Shown here piece after piece: positions 33,469 to 42,852 of a stretch of DNA of 64,000 nt. How positions within the stretch are numbered: position 1 is the stretch's first letter; each line of letters starts with the position of its first letter. The notes under the pieces are model-generated. The model was not told the origin of the DNA. It saw only the letters and a list, made by a program, of their open reading frames with translations, and did no database searches. The position numbers were made by a program, and so were the translations under genes. Origin of the DNA: Pseudomonas sp. ML96 (GTDB lineage: Bacteria > Pseudomonadota > Gammaproteobacteria > Pseudomonadales > Pseudomonadaceae); the NCBI RefSeq assembly GCF_000761545.1, contig NZ_JPMY01000038.1:1-64000 (forward strand), read 5' to 3'.

Positions 33469-34893
33469 ATGACCGACTTCCGCTTCGCCCCGCTCGCCGA
33501 ACAGGACAGCACCCCGCTCTACCGCCAGCTCTACGAGCGCGTGCGCGGCGCCATCGCCGCCGGCAGTCTAGGGCCTGGTGATCGCCTGCCCTCGGCCCGC
33601 GCGCTGGCCAAGGAGCTGGGCGTGGCCCGTGGCACCATCGAGCTGGCCTATTCGCTGCTGACCAGCGAGGGCTACCTGCTGGCGCGCGGCCAGGCCGGCA
33701 CCGTGGTCAATCCACAACTGCACGCGCCCGCCACGCCCGTAGCGCCTCCGCCCAGCGAGGCCGACTCCGGCGAGGATGCACCGGATAGCCTGTGGCGCCC
33801 GCCGCAGCTGCTGCCGTTCCAGATGGGCGTGCCGGCGCTGGACGCCTTCCCGCGCAAGATCTGGGCACGCCTCGGTGCGCGCTACCTGCGCGGCCTGCGA
33901 CCGGCCGACATGGACTACCCACCGACCCACGGTCTGCCCGCCCTGCGCAGCGCCATCGCCTCCTACCTGCAGGTCTCGCGCGGCATCGACTGCGGCGCCC
34001 ACCAGGTATTCATCACCAGCGGCTGGCGCGCCAGCCTGGCGTTCGTCGCCCATGCCGTGCTCAGCGCCGGCCAGCGCGCCTGGGTGGAAGACCCGGGCTA
34101 CCCGCCTGCGCGGCAGATCCTGCGCCAGTTCGGCCTGGAGCCGGTGCCGGTCGAGGTGGATGAACAGGGCCTGCGGGTGGATCGCGGCATCGCCCTGGCC
34201 AAGGATGCGCGGCTGGCGGTAGTCACTCCGGCGCACCAGAGCCCGCTGTCCATGACCCTGTCGCTACCGCGCCGGCAGGCCTTGCTGGAATGGGCCAGCC
34301 ACAACGATGCATGGGTGATGGAAGACGACTACGACGGCGAGTACCGCTACGCCAGCCGCCCACTACCGGCGCTGGCCAGCCTGGATCGCCACGGCCGGGT
34401 GTTCTACGCCGGCACCTTCAGCAAGGTGCTGTTTCCCGGCATTCGTCTGGCCTACCTGGTGGTGCCGCAGGCCCAGGTGGTGCGCTTCGAGCAGGTCGGC
34501 CGGGCGCTGTTCGCCGCCGCCATGCCGGGCATGACCCAGGCGCTGGTCGCTGACTTCATCGCCGAAGGGCACTTCACCCGGCATATCCAGCGCATGCGCC
34601 GCCTGTACGGCGAGCGCCGCAGCAGCACCATCGCCGCGCTGGAGCGCGGCCTGGCGGGCAGTCTGCAAGTGGAACAGGCGCCGGGCGGCATGAATCTGGT
34701 TCTGCGTCTGCCCGGCGAGGCCAGCGATCAGCCTCTGGCCGAACACCTGTTGGCCCACGGCCTGGCGGTGCAGCCGCTGTCGCGCTGGTGGGCCTCATCA
34801 CGCCGCGATTCGGCGCTGCTGCTGAGTTTCACCAACTGCACCTCGCCGGAGCAGGCGCAGCGCCTCGGCGAGCTGATTCGCCAGGCCCTGTGA
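33469..34893 (+). CDS. MocR/PdxR-type regulator (GntR helix-turn-helix fused to aminotransferase fold)
   Basis: 474 aa. GntR-type winged helix (about 12-80; LYERVRGAIAAGSLGPGDRLPSARALAKELGV, in parts: LYERVRGAIAAGSLGPGDR, LPSARALAKELGV), linker, then a class-I aminotransferase-like domain with the PLP lysine in AGTFSKVLFPG. Such proteins sense PLP or amino compounds. Divergent from the GNAT/azoreductase pair and convergent with the AhpD-like gene. Confidence 0.92.
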   Translation: MTDFRFAPLAEQDSTPLYRQLYERVRGAIAAGSLGPGDRLPSARALAKELGVARGTIELAYSLLTSEGYLLARGQAGTVVNPQLHAPATPVAPPPSEADSGEDAPDSLWRPPQLLPFQMGVPALDAFPRKIWARLGARYLRGLRPADMDYPPTHGLPALRSAIASYLQVSRGIDCGAHQVFITSGWRASLAFVAHAVLSAGQRAWVEDPGYPPARQILRQFGLEPVPVEVDEQGLRVDRGIALAKDARLAVVTPAHQSPLSMTLSLPRRQALLEWASHNDAWVMEDDYDGEYRYASRPLPALASLDRHGRVFYAGTFSKVLFPGIRLAYLVVPQAQVVRFEQVGRALFAAAMPGMTQALVADFIAEGHFTRHIQRMRRLYGERRSSTIAALERGLAGSLQVEQAPGGMNLVLRLPGEASDQPLAEHLLAHGLAVQPLSRWWASSRRDSALLLSFTNCTSPEQAQRLGELIRQAL

Positions 34894-34899
34894 GAGGCC

Positions 34900-35379
34900 T
34901 CAGCTGAGGTTGGCCTTGTCCAGGCCGAACAGCTTGTCGAAAGAGCCGGGCGCGGCCTGGAACGCGACGTTGAGGCGGTTCCAGCCATTGATGGCGACGA
35001 CCAGGAACGAAAGGTCGGACAGCTCGGCCTCACTCCACTGCTCGCGTACCGCCGCATAGATGTCATCGGACACCCCGCGTGGCGACAGCGAGGTCAGCGC
35101 CTCGGTCCACTCCAGAGCGGCCCGTTCGCGTGGCGAGAACAACTGCGACTCGCGCCACACCGCGACATGATGCAGGCGCAGCTCGCGCTCGCCGGCGATC
35201 TTCGCCTCCTTCACGTGCATGTCCACGCAGAAGGCGCAGCCGTTGATCTGCGAGGCGCGCAGGGTGACCAGGTGGGCGATCTCGGCCAGGTGCGGCTTCT
35301 GCCCCAGCAGGTTGTTGAACTCCACGTACTTGCCGGAAATCTGCGGCGAGAGTTTGAAGTAGTCGAGGCGCTGGCTCAT
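34900..35379 (-). CDS. Carboxymuconolactone decarboxylase / AhpD-like peroxidase
   Basis: 159 aa from the ATG at 35379. The redox motif CAFC (Cys48, Cys51) followed by VDMH is the AhpD-type signature, so a peroxidase or disulfide-reductase role is likelier than muconolactone decarboxylation. It is downstream of, and codirectional with, no close partner: the second MocR gene ends outside it at 35512. The two MocR regulators on either side are candidate controllers. Confidence 0.88.
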   Translation of the reverse strand: MSQRLDYFKLSPQISGKYVEFNNLLGQKPHLAEIAHLVTLRASQINGCAFCVDMHVKEAKIAGERELRLHHVAVWRESQLFSPRERAALEWTEALTSLSPRGVSDDIYAAVREQWSEAELSDLSFLVVAINGWNRLNVAFQAAPGSFDKLFGLDKANLS

Positions 35380-35511
35380 GGTCGTGATCTCCTGCTGGAT
35401 GGGCGCAGCCTGCCGCGAGGTGGCGCGGCGGCTGCCGAGGTGCAATCACTCTAGGCAAACATGGCCCGCTCACCCAGTGCCAAGAGCGGCTCTTTCGACT
35501 GGGCCATGGCC

Positions 35512-37026
35512 TCAGCTGCGAGGCAGTCCTTCCAGGACCCGCTGTACCACCTGTGCCGACTCGAAGATCGCCTTCTCCTCGTAGGGCGCGAAGCCGATCA
35601 CCAGCCCCGGCGGGCGCGGCGCATGGCAATAGGCGCTGAGCGGCAGCGCATCCACGCCCTGCTCAAGCAGCGCCGTGTAAGCCGCCGCCTCGTTATCCAC
35701 GTGCAGGCGGCAGGCGATATCCAGGCCGGCGCGAATCGGCGGCACGTCGATCAGCCCGCGCCAGTGACGATGCGCGGCCTCGGCCAGGGCGTCGGCCCTC
35801 GAGGCGTAGAGCTTGCGCATGCGCCGCACGTGGCGGTCGAAGTGACCCTCCTCGATAAAGGCGGTCATCACCTCCTGGCTGAGGCTGTTGGCGTGCCGCG
35901 CCATCAGCGCCAGGGCGCGGGTGAAGCTGTCCACCAGCTGCGGCGGCAGCACCAGGTAGGCCAGGCGAATGGATGGGAACATCAGCTTGCTGAAAGTGCC
36001 GGCGAGGATCACCGAGCTGTCCGCCGCCGGCAGCGAGCGCAACGCCGGGATCGGCTTGGCGATGAAGCGGTACTCGCTGTCGTAGTCGTCCTCGACTATG
36101 TAGGCGCCGCTCTGCGTGGCCCAGCGCAACAACTCCAGGCGCCGCGCCGGTGACATCTCGCCACCCAGCGGCATCTGCCGAGACGGCGTGACATAGGCCA
36201 GGCGCGCCTTGGGTGCCAGGCGAATGCCCTCCTCTACCTGCAGGCCATGCTCGTCCACCGGCACGTTGACCCAGCTGCAGCCGGCCACCTGCATCAGCTG
36301 CCGTGCGCCCGGATAGGCCGGGTCCTCCAGCCAGACCTGCTCGCCCTCCGGCACCAGCAGGCGCAGGCACAGGTCGAGGCCCTGCTGCACGCTGCTCAGC
36401 ACCAGGATGCGCTCGGCCGAGACCTGCACGCCGCGAGCGATGGCCAGGTAGCCGGCGATGGCTTCGCGCAGCGCCGGCAGGCCGGACGGGTCGGAATCCA
36501 GCAGGCTCGGCAGGCGTGAGGAACGCAGCTGCTGGATATGCAACTTGCGCCACAGGTCGACGGGAAAGGCGCTGACGTCGCCGCGATGGGGAAAGAACGG
36601 CCGGCTACCCGGCGTCACCGCGCGCCGGCCGAACACCGGGCGGATCGCGCTCAGGCGCTCCACCCAGGGCGTGGCCGGCGGCTCGCGCAGCGGCTCGACA
36701 TTGGGCACCACCTTGCGCCGCACATAACCGGCATGCAGCGTGGTGTCCGGCAGCACCTCGCTGACGTGGGTACCACTGCCAACCCGCGACTGCAGATAGC
36801 CCTCGGACAACAGCTGCTGATACGCCGCCTGCACCGTGCCGCGGGCCATGCTGTAGTGCTCGGCCAGTGCGCGCGTGCTGGGCAGCTTGGCCCCGGCCGG
36901 CAGGCGCCCGCCGAGCACTGCCTCGCGCAGGCTCTGGTACAGCCAGGCCTGCAGGCTCACACCCGGCGCCGGAGCACCGAGCGGCAGGGACGAGACGACC
37001 AGGGAGGAGCGTTTTTCCGGAGGCAT
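35512..37026 (-). CDS. MocR/PdxR-type regulator
   Basis: 504 aa. GntR-type winged helix (about 25-95; LYQSLREAVLGGRLPAGAKL and MARGTVQAAYQQLLSEGYL), then an aminotransferase-like domain with the PLP lysine in LAGTFSKLMFPS. It is divergent from the NADH dehydrogenase-like gene at 37153 (126-base gap), its likely target. Paralogue of 33469-34893. Confidence 0.92.
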   Translation of the reverse strand: MPPEKRSSLVVSSLPLGAPAPGVSLQAWLYQSLREAVLGGRLPAGAKLPSTRALAEHYSMARGTVQAAYQQLLSEGYLQSRVGSGTHVSEVLPDTTLHAGYVRRKVVPNVEPLREPPATPWVERLSAIRPVFGRRAVTPGSRPFFPHRGDVSAFPVDLWRKLHIQQLRSSRLPSLLDSDPSGLPALREAIAGYLAIARGVQVSAERILVLSSVQQGLDLCLRLLVPEGEQVWLEDPAYPGARQLMQVAGCSWVNVPVDEHGLQVEEGIRLAPKARLAYVTPSRQMPLGGEMSPARRLELLRWATQSGAYIVEDDYDSEYRFIAKPIPALRSLPAADSSVILAGTFSKLMFPSIRLAYLVLPPQLVDSFTRALALMARHANSLSQEVMTAFIEEGHFDRHVRRMRKLYASRADALAEAAHRHWRGLIDVPPIRAGLDIACRLHVDNEAAAYTALLEQGVDALPLSAYCHAPRPPGLVIGFAPYEEKAIFESAQVVQRVLEGLPRS

Positions 37027-37152
37027 GACAGCACCAAAGTGGACTAATGCATTACGACACTATTGGATCAATACCATGATCCATCTGCGGCGCAAACTCT
37101 CCCCCGTCGTTCGAAACCAACCACAGTTCCTTTTCTCGATTCGGAGTGAGCC

Positions 37153-38361
37153 ATGAAACAACAGATCCTGATCATCGGCGCCGGCTTCGGCGGCCTCTGG
37201 AGTGCCCTCAGCGCCGTGCGCCTGCTGGACCAGCACCAACGCCTCGACGTCGCCGTCACCGTGCTCGCTCCGCAAGCCGAGCTGCGCGTTCGTCCGCGCT
37301 TCTACGAAAGCGACATCTCCACCACCGTCGCCCCGCTCGCCGAGCTGTTCGACGCCGTCGGCGTCAACTTCATCCAGGGCAGCGCCACCGCCATCGACGC
37401 CGACGGCAAGTGCGTGCGCTACCGTGATGCCCACGGCGCGCAGCAGGTACTGGGCTTCGACCGTCTGATCCTCGCTGCCGGCAGCCAGGTGGCCCGCCCC
37501 GCCGTGGTTCCCGGCCTCGAGCGCTTCACCTTCGACGTCGACAGCTACGAGTCCGCCCTGCAGCTCGACGACCATCTGAAAGGCCTCAGCGCCCTGCCCG
37601 ACAGCCCTGCCCGCAACACCGTGGTAGTGGTCGGCGGCGGCTTCACCGGCATCGAGACGGCGACCGAAATGCCGGCGCGCCTGCGTGAAGTGCTGGGCGA
37701 GCAAGCCAACGTGAACGTGGTGGTGGTCGACTCCGGCTCCAATGTCGGCGCCGCCATGGGCCAGGCCATCGCCGAAGTCGTGGCCCAAGCCAGCGATGAG
37801 TTGGGGGTGACCTGGCGCCTGGGCTCGGCCGTACAGGCGGTGGACGCCGATGGCGTAGTGCTCGCCAACGGCGAACGCATCGACGCCAAGACCGTAGTCT
37901 GGGCCGTGGGCGTGAAGGCCTCGCCACTAACCGAGCAAGTCGCCGGCGAACGCGACCGCATGGGCCGCCTGCACGTCGACCGCAACCTCAAGGTCCTCGG
38001 CCAGGAAAACATCTTCGCCACCGGCGACACCGCCTACGCCGCCACCGACGACCTGGGCAACTACGCGCTGATGACCTGCCAACACGCCATCGCCTTGGGC
38101 CGCTCGGCCGGCAACAACGCCGCAGCCGATCTGCTGGGCGTCGCCCCGATCCCCTACAGTCAGCACAAATACGTAACCTGCCTCGACCTGGGCGCCTGGG
38201 GCGCCGTATTCACCGAAGGCTGGGAACGCAAAGTGGTGCTCACCCGCACAGAAGGCAAGGAACTGAAAACCCAGATCAACACCCAGTGGATCTACCCACC
38301 AGCCGCCAACCGCGATATCGCCCTGGCCGCCGCCGACCCGCTGATTCCTGTAGTGGCCTAA
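37153..38361 (+). CDS. Type II NADH dehydrogenase-like FAD-dependent oxidoreductase
   Basis: 402 aa. FAD dinucleotide fold at the N-terminus (ILIIGAGFGGLWSA), a second NADH-binding fold at about 155-190 (VVVVGGGFTGIETATEM), and the C-terminal flavin segment IFATGDTAYA followed by TCQHAIALGRSAGNN. The overall pattern is that of NDH-2 proteins that pass electrons from NADH to quinone without pumping protons. The C-terminus lacks a long amphipathic helix, so membrane attachment is uncertain. Followed by an intrinsic terminator. Confidence 0.88.
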   Translation: MKQQILIIGAGFGGLWSALSAVRLLDQHQRLDVAVTVLAPQAELRVRPRFYESDISTTVAPLAELFDAVGVNFIQGSATAIDADGKCVRYRDAHGAQQVLGFDRLILAAGSQVARPAVVPGLERFTFDVDSYESALQLDDHLKGLSALPDSPARNTVVVVGGGFTGIETATEMPARLREVLGEQANVNVVVVDSGSNVGAAMGQAIAEVVAQASDELGVTWRLGSAVQAVDADGVVLANGERIDAKTVVWAVGVKASPLTEQVAGERDRMGRLHVDRNLKVLGQENIFATGDTAYAATDDLGNYALMTCQHAIALGRSAGNNAAADLLGVAPIPYSQHKYVTCLDLGAWGAVFTEGWERKVVLTRTEGKELKTQINTQWIYPPAANRDIALAAADPLIPVVA

Positions 38362-38376
38362 GCCTTTACACCTAAC

Positions 38377-38403
38377 AAAAGCCCGGACTTGATCCGGGCT
38401 TTT
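38377..38403 (+). terminator. Intrinsic terminator after the NADH dehydrogenase-like gene
   Basis: AAAAGCCCGGA ... TCCGGGCTTTT: eleven-pair perfect stem with a five-base loop, A- and T-runs on both sides, so it can work in both directions. Confidence 0.9.
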
Positions 38404-38426
38404 GTGTTTTTAGAAGCACAAAACGC

Positions 38427-38463
38427 AAAAGCCCCGAGAGCATTTCTGCTTTCGGGGCTTTTG
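38427..38463 (-). terminator. Intrinsic terminator of tRNA-Ser
   Basis: AAAAGCCCCGA and TCGGGGCTTTT form an eleven-pair stem just 11 bases beyond the tRNA 3' end on the minus strand. Confidence 0.9.
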
Positions 38464-38473
38464 TATTTCGATC

Positions 38474-38563
38474 TGGCGGTGAAGGAGGGATTCGAACCCT
38501 CGATACGGTTTCCCGTATACACACTTTCCAGGCGTGCTCCTTCAACCGCTCGGACACTTCACC
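38474..38563 (-). tRNA. tRNA-Ser (GGA)
   Basis: 90 bases on the minus strand. GGTGAAG at the 5' end pairs with CTTCACC before GCCA. The anticodon GGA lies in CTGGAAAGT. The long variable arm (ACGGGAAACCGT) is characteristic of class II tRNA-Ser, GGTTCGAATCC is the T-loop, and CCA is encoded. Confidence 0.97.
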
Positions 38564-38655
38564 GGATCTCGCCGAACCAGTCTGGTCCGTCGAGGCGCGC
38601 TAATGTAGCCGCACGGTTCTCCGAATGCAAATTTTTTTTCAGTCGATTCATGCGC

Positions 38656-38850
38656 TTATGCAGAGCGGCGGGGTTTCGCCTCGGTGCCTTCGAAGTGCTG
38701 GCCGCCGAACAGCAGGAAGCCGAGCGAGACGAACAGGCTGAACAGGAACAGCTGCAGCACGCCGGCCTGGCTGTGGCTGTAGGGGCTGGTTGCCAGCAGC
38801 GTCAGGCCGAGCAGCACCAGTGGTAATAGATAAGGAATGAAACGCGACAT
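38656..38850 (-). CDS. Small membrane protein
   Basis: 64 aa with two hydrophobic helices (about 6-20 and 30-48) and a short charged tail. Preceded by GAGG at a proper distance. No family recognised; codon use is core-like. Located between the tRNA gene and the crotonase. Confidence 0.72.
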   Translation of the reverse strand: MSRFIPYLLPLVLLGLTLLATSPYSHSQAGVLQLFLFSLFVSLGFLLFGGQHFEGTEAKPRRSA

Positions 38851-39039
38851 GGGGACTCCTCAGGTTCGCGACCAACCTAAGTCACTGCTCGGTATAGCAG
38901 CCAATTGGCGATGCCGATGGCACCGATAGCCTGTCACCGACGGGCGGATGACCCTCCGGTCAGCCAAAGCGCTTTACCCATGGCCCTGTGCTGGGTAACG
39001 TCAGCGCCACTTCCCGCAACCTGGACTAGGATTTCCGCC

Positions 39040-39729
39040 ATGAGCGACCTGATCAGCTACCAACTCGAAGACGGTATCGCCACCCTGACCCTCAACAACG
39101 GCAAGGTGAATGCCATCTCCCCGGACGTGATCGCCGCCTTCAATGCAGCCCTGGACCAGGCCGTGCAGGATCGCGCCGTGGTGATCATCACCGGCCAGCC
39201 GGGCATCCTCTCCGGCGGCTACGATCTCAAGGTGATGACCTCCAGCCCACAGAATGCCGTGGCCCTGGTCACCGCCGGCTCCACCCTGGCCCGCCGCATG
39301 CTGGCCCACCCCTACCCGATCATCGTTGCCTGCCCGGGCCACGCCATCGCCAAAGGCGCCTTCATCCTGCTCTCCGCCGACTACCGCATCGGCGTCGAAG
39401 GCCCGTTCAACATCGGCCTGAACGAAGTACAGATCGGCATGACCATGCACCACGCCGGTATCGAGCTGGCGCGTGACCGCCTGCGCAAGGCCGCCTTCCA
39501 CCGCTCGGTAATCAATGGCGAGATCTTCGATCCGGTCGGCGCCGTGGATGCCGGTTTCCTCGACAAGGTTGTGCCGGCCGAGCAGCTGCAAGCCACCGCC
39601 GTTGCTGCCGCCCAGCAGCTGAAGAAGATCAACATGACCGCGCACAAGAACACCAAGCTGAAAGTGCGCAAGGCCCTGCTGGAGACCCTGGACAAGGCCA
39701 TCGAACTGGACCAGCAGCACCTCGGCTGA
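39040..39729 (+). CDS. Enoyl-CoA hydratase/isomerase (crotonase) family protein
   Basis: 229 aa from the ATG at 39040. Crotonase fold with the oxyanion-hole segment LSGGYDLK and the HAIAKGAFILLSADYRIG helix. The position normally holding the first catalytic glutamate of hydratases is replaced (AKGAF), so it may act as an isomerase, hydrolase or other crotonase rather than a classical hydratase. Single gene with its own terminator. Confidence 0.87.
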   Translation: MSDLISYQLEDGIATLTLNNGKVNAISPDVIAAFNAALDQAVQDRAVVIITGQPGILSGGYDLKVMTSSPQNAVALVTAGSTLARRMLAHPYPIIVACPGHAIAKGAFILLSADYRIGVEGPFNIGLNEVQIGMTMHHAGIELARDRLRKAAFHRSVINGEIFDPVGAVDAGFLDKVVPAEQLQATAVAAAQQLKKINMTAHKNTKLKVRKALLETLDKAIELDQQHLG

Positions 39730-39746
39730 CAGCTCGCATGCGACAC

Positions 39747-39775
39747 AACAAGCCCGGCCCAGTGCCGGGCTTGTT
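39747..39775 (+). terminator. Intrinsic terminator after crotonase gene
   Basis: AACAAGCCCGGC and GCCGGGCTTGTT pair perfectly over twelve bases around CCAGT, followed by GTTTG. Confidence 0.88.
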
Positions 39776-39900
39776 GTTTGCGGGGAAGACCGCCGATCAG
39801 GCGCGGAAATGCATTGAAATAACCTCTGATCGGGATCAATTGCCGGCAGCAGTGCACGCCCGTACACTGCGCGCCTTTTTGTCTGCCTGAAGGCTTACCG

Positions 39901-40632
39901 ATGCTTTTCCTCGCGCGCATGTTGTTGATGGGCCTGCATTTCCTCATTGCCGGTGTGCTCGGCCTGCTGCTCGGCCTGTGCCGGCCGTTCAACCCGGACA
40001 ACAGCCGCCTGTGCGCGCGCCTGTATTCCCTGCCAGCCCTGTGCATGCTGCGCCTGCGAGTCAAGACAGAGGTGAGCAGCCTGTTCGGCCAGGATCGCCC
40101 CTGCGTGGTGGTGGCCAACCACCAGTCCAACTACGACCTCTATGTGCTCGGACGCGTGGTGCCGCCGCGTACCGTGAGCATCGGCAAGAAGAGCCTGAAG
40201 TGGGTGCCCTTCTTCGGCCAGCTCTACTGGCTGGCGGGCAACGTACTGATCGACCGTGGCAACGGCCGCAAGGCCAAGCAGGCCATGCTGAAAACCACCG
40301 AAACCCTGCAGCAGCGCGACACCTCCATCTGGGTCTTCCCGGAAGGCACGCGCAACCTGGGCAAGGGGCTGCTGCCGTTCAAGAAAGGCGCTTTCCAGAT
40401 GGCCATCGCCGCCGGCGTGCCGATCATCCCGGTATGCGTCAGCACCTACGCCGGGCGCCTCAAGATCAACAGCTGGAGCAGCGGCAAGGTGATGATCCGC
40501 TCGCTGCCGGCCATCCCTACCCTGGGCCTGACCCTAGATGACCTGCCGCAACTGATGGAGCGCTGCCAGCAGGCGATGCGCGAATGCATCGAGCAGCTCG
40601 ACCACGCGGTGACGGCCAAGGCTCCCGCCTAA
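39901..40632 (+). CDS. plsC: 1-acyl-sn-glycerol-3-phosphate acyltransferase
   Basis: 243 aa. Makes phosphatidic acid from lysophosphatidic acid in the inner membrane. Catalytic NHxxxxD is at His74-Asp79 (NHQSNYD), the substrate motif FPEGTRN starts at 146, and an N-terminal hydrophobic anchor covers about 5-28. Own terminator downstream. Confidence 0.92.
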   Translation: MLFLARMLLMGLHFLIAGVLGLLLGLCRPFNPDNSRLCARLYSLPALCMLRLRVKTEVSSLFGQDRPCVVVANHQSNYDLYVLGRVVPPRTVSIGKKSLKWVPFFGQLYWLAGNVLIDRGNGRKAKQAMLKTTETLQQRDTSIWVFPEGTRNLGKGLLPFKKGAFQMAIAAGVPIIPVCVSTYAGRLKINSWSSGKVMIRSLPAIPTLGLTLDDLPQLMERCQQAMRECIEQLDHAVTAKAPA

Positions 40633-40649
40633 GCCAAGCAGTAACCCAG

Positions 40650-40676
40650 AAGGCCCGGCATAGTCCGGGCCTTTTT
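40650..40676 (+). terminator. Intrinsic terminator after plsC
   Basis: AAGGCCCGG and CCGGGCCTT pair around CATAGT, followed by a run of T. Confidence 0.92.
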
Positions 40677-40732
40677 CTACCTGGCACACGGTCCTGGGTT
40701 AAGCTGCGGCATCGCCATGCAGAGGACAGCCC

Positions 40733-41707
40733 ATGGGTCAGGTCGTTGCCGCCGCCGCTTACCACAAAGGCAAGAAAGTCGCCGATATCGCCCTCAACCA
40801 GGGCCATGAGTGGGCCTCGCAGCCCGAGCATTTCGTCTGGATCGGACTGCGCGACCCGGCCGCCCCGGAATTCAGCATCCTGCAGCAGCAGTTCGGCCTG
40901 CACGAGCTGGCACTGGAAGATGCCCTCGCCCAGCACACCCGGCCCAAGCTGGAGACCTTTGGCGACGCCCTGTTCATGGTGGTGTATTCGCCGATCCGCC
41001 GCGCCGATGACCGCCTGGAGTTCGTCGAGACCCAGCTGTTCGCCGGCAAGGGCTACGTGATCAGCGCTCGCTACGGCGATTCCGCGCCCTACTCCACCGT
41101 GCGCCAGCGTTGCGAAGCACGGCCGCTGCTGCTGGAGCACGGCGAGGACTTCGTGCTCTACGCCCTGCTCGCCTTCGTCATCGAGAACTACCGGCCGCTG
41201 CTGGACTGCGTGCACACCGAGCTGGAAGACATCGAGCAGACCGTGCTCGCCCGCCCGCTGACCCAGGCCGACGTCGAGCGCATCCACAGCCTGCGCCGCG
41301 ACCTGCTGCGCCTGCGTCGCCAGGTGGCGCCGCTGTCGGAGATCTGTCAGGAGCTGCAGCAGCTCGACTTCCCTTTCATCGACAAGCATATGCGCCCGTA
41401 CTTCCGCGACATCACCATCCACGTCAACCGCCTGCTGGAGGATCTCACCGGGCTGCGCGAGATGGCCGACCACGCGATCGAGATCGGCCTGCTGCTGGAG
41501 TCGTCGCGGCAGAGCCTGACCCAGCGCAAGTTCGCCGCCTGGGCGGCGATCCTGGCCTTCCCTACGGCGGTGGCGGGCATCTATGGGATGAACTTCCAGA
41601 ACATGCCGGAGCTGACCTGGCACTACGGCTACTTCGGCGTGCTGGGCGTGATCGGCCTGGGCTGCGCCGGGCTGTTCGCCAACTTCAAGCGGATGGGCTG
41701 GCTCTAG
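40733..41707 (+). CDS. CorA-family divalent metal transporter
   Basis: 324 aa. A long cytosolic N-terminal part with extended helices, then two membrane helices at the C-terminus. The GMN signature at residues 285-287 (YGMNFQNMPEL) is the mouth of the Mg2+/Co2+ channel. The stop overlaps that of the convergent GGDEF gene. Confidence 0.92.
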   Translation: MGQVVAAAAYHKGKKVADIALNQGHEWASQPEHFVWIGLRDPAAPEFSILQQQFGLHELALEDALAQHTRPKLETFGDALFMVVYSPIRRADDRLEFVETQLFAGKGYVISARYGDSAPYSTVRQRCEARPLLLEHGEDFVLYALLAFVIENYRPLLDCVHTELEDIEQTVLARPLTQADVERIHSLRRDLLRLRRQVAPLSEICQELQQLDFPFIDKHMRPYFRDITIHVNRLLEDLTGLREMADHAIEIGLLLESSRQSLTQRKFAAWAAILAFPTAVAGIYGMNFQNMPELTWHYGYFGVLGVIGLGCAGLFANFKRMGWL

Positions 41708-42774
41708 CGGACGCTGCGGCGCTCGCGCTTGTCGGCGTACATGCGCTCGTCGGCCAGCGCCAGTACGCCGTCGAGGGTCACGCCGTTGCAGTCTTCGACC
41801 TCAACGATGCCGATGCTGGCGGCCAGCGGGAACAGCTGACCGTCCTCGTTGCAGGCCGCCACGGCCTGGCGCAGGCGCTCGCGCAGGCTATCGCCAGCCA
41901 GGCCCGGGGCCAGCACGCAGAACTCGTCGCCGCCCATGCGCGCCGCCACGTCGGCATCACGCAGCACCTGGCGTAGCACGTCCGCGGCGCAGCGCAGCAG
42001 GGCATCGCCGGCCTCATGGCCGGCCTGGTCGTTGACCTGCTTGAGGCCATCCAGGTCCATCAGCATTAGGGTGTAGCCGCCGCCATAGCGGGCCGCATGG
42101 CGCAGCGCCTGGTCGGCCAGCAGGTAGAAGCCGCGACGGTTGTGCAGCTCGGTCAGTTCGTCGGTCATCGACAGCCGATGGATGCGGTCGTAGGCCTGCT
42201 GCAGCTCGCGGGTGCGCTCCTGCACCTTCAGCTCCAGGCTCTGATACAGCTGCACACTCTCGATGGCCACCGAGGTGGAGTCGGCCAAGGCCTGCAGCAA
42301 CTGCACCTCCTCGGCGCAGGGCTGGTGATGATCGGCCCAGTAGTTGCCGATGGCGCCGATGGGGTCGCGGGTGCGGATCGGCACCATCACCAGGCTCTGC
42401 ACGAAGGTCGGTCGGTAGGCCTCATGCGGAATGCGCGGGTCGGCGTAGATGTCGGGGATCACCGCCGGCTCGCTGTTGAGCATGGTCCAGCCGCTGATGC
42501 AGGTCTCCAGCGGGAAGCGCTTGCCCTTCCACAGCGGCGCCACGGCGTCCTCGTCGGCGTAGTGGCAAAGATCACCATCGCGCAGCACGAACGTGGCACC
42601 GTCGCAGCCGGTCAGGCGCCGCGCGGCGCGGCGCACGATGTCCTGCACGCTGGGTAGATCACGCGCCAGCGACAGTTCCTGCACCACGTGCAGCAGATGG
42701 CGCATGCCCTGCTGGTAGCGCTCGCTGGTCCAGGCCCGCTGTGCAGCAGGCTGTACCGGGGTATCACTGTGCAT
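41704..42774 (-). CDS. GAF-GGDEF diguanylate cyclase
   Basis: 356 aa. GAF sensor domain (about 30-180), a short coiled linker (ELKVQERTRELQQAYDRIHR), then a GGDEF domain with intact RMGGDEF loop and LMDLDGLKQVND. Expected to make cyclic di-GMP in the cytoplasm in response to a small ligand or redox cue at the GAF domain. In contrast to 28148-29062, the active site is complete. Confidence 0.92.
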   Translation of the reverse strand: MHSDTPVQPAAQRAWTSERYQQGMRHLLHVVQELSLARDLPSVQDIVRRAARRLTGCDGATFVLRDGDLCHYADEDAVAPLWKGKRFPLETCISGWTMLNSEPAVIPDIYADPRIPHEAYRPTFVQSLVMVPIRTRDPIGAIGNYWADHHQPCAEEVQLLQALADSTSVAIESVQLYQSLELKVQERTRELQQAYDRIHRLSMTDELTELHNRRGFYLLADQALRHAARYGGGYTLMLMDLDGLKQVNDQAGHEAGDALLRCAADVLRQVLRDADVAARMGGDEFCVLAPGLAGDSLRERLRQAVAACNEDGQLFPLAASIGIVEVEDCNGVTLDGVLALADERMYADKRERRSVR

Positions 42775-42852
42775 CGTTTCTCCGCTATGGCGCCGCGTAC
42801 TTCCTAGAACGGCCGGCGCCAGACTGCATGGACGGGAACGGGTTACCCCAGA

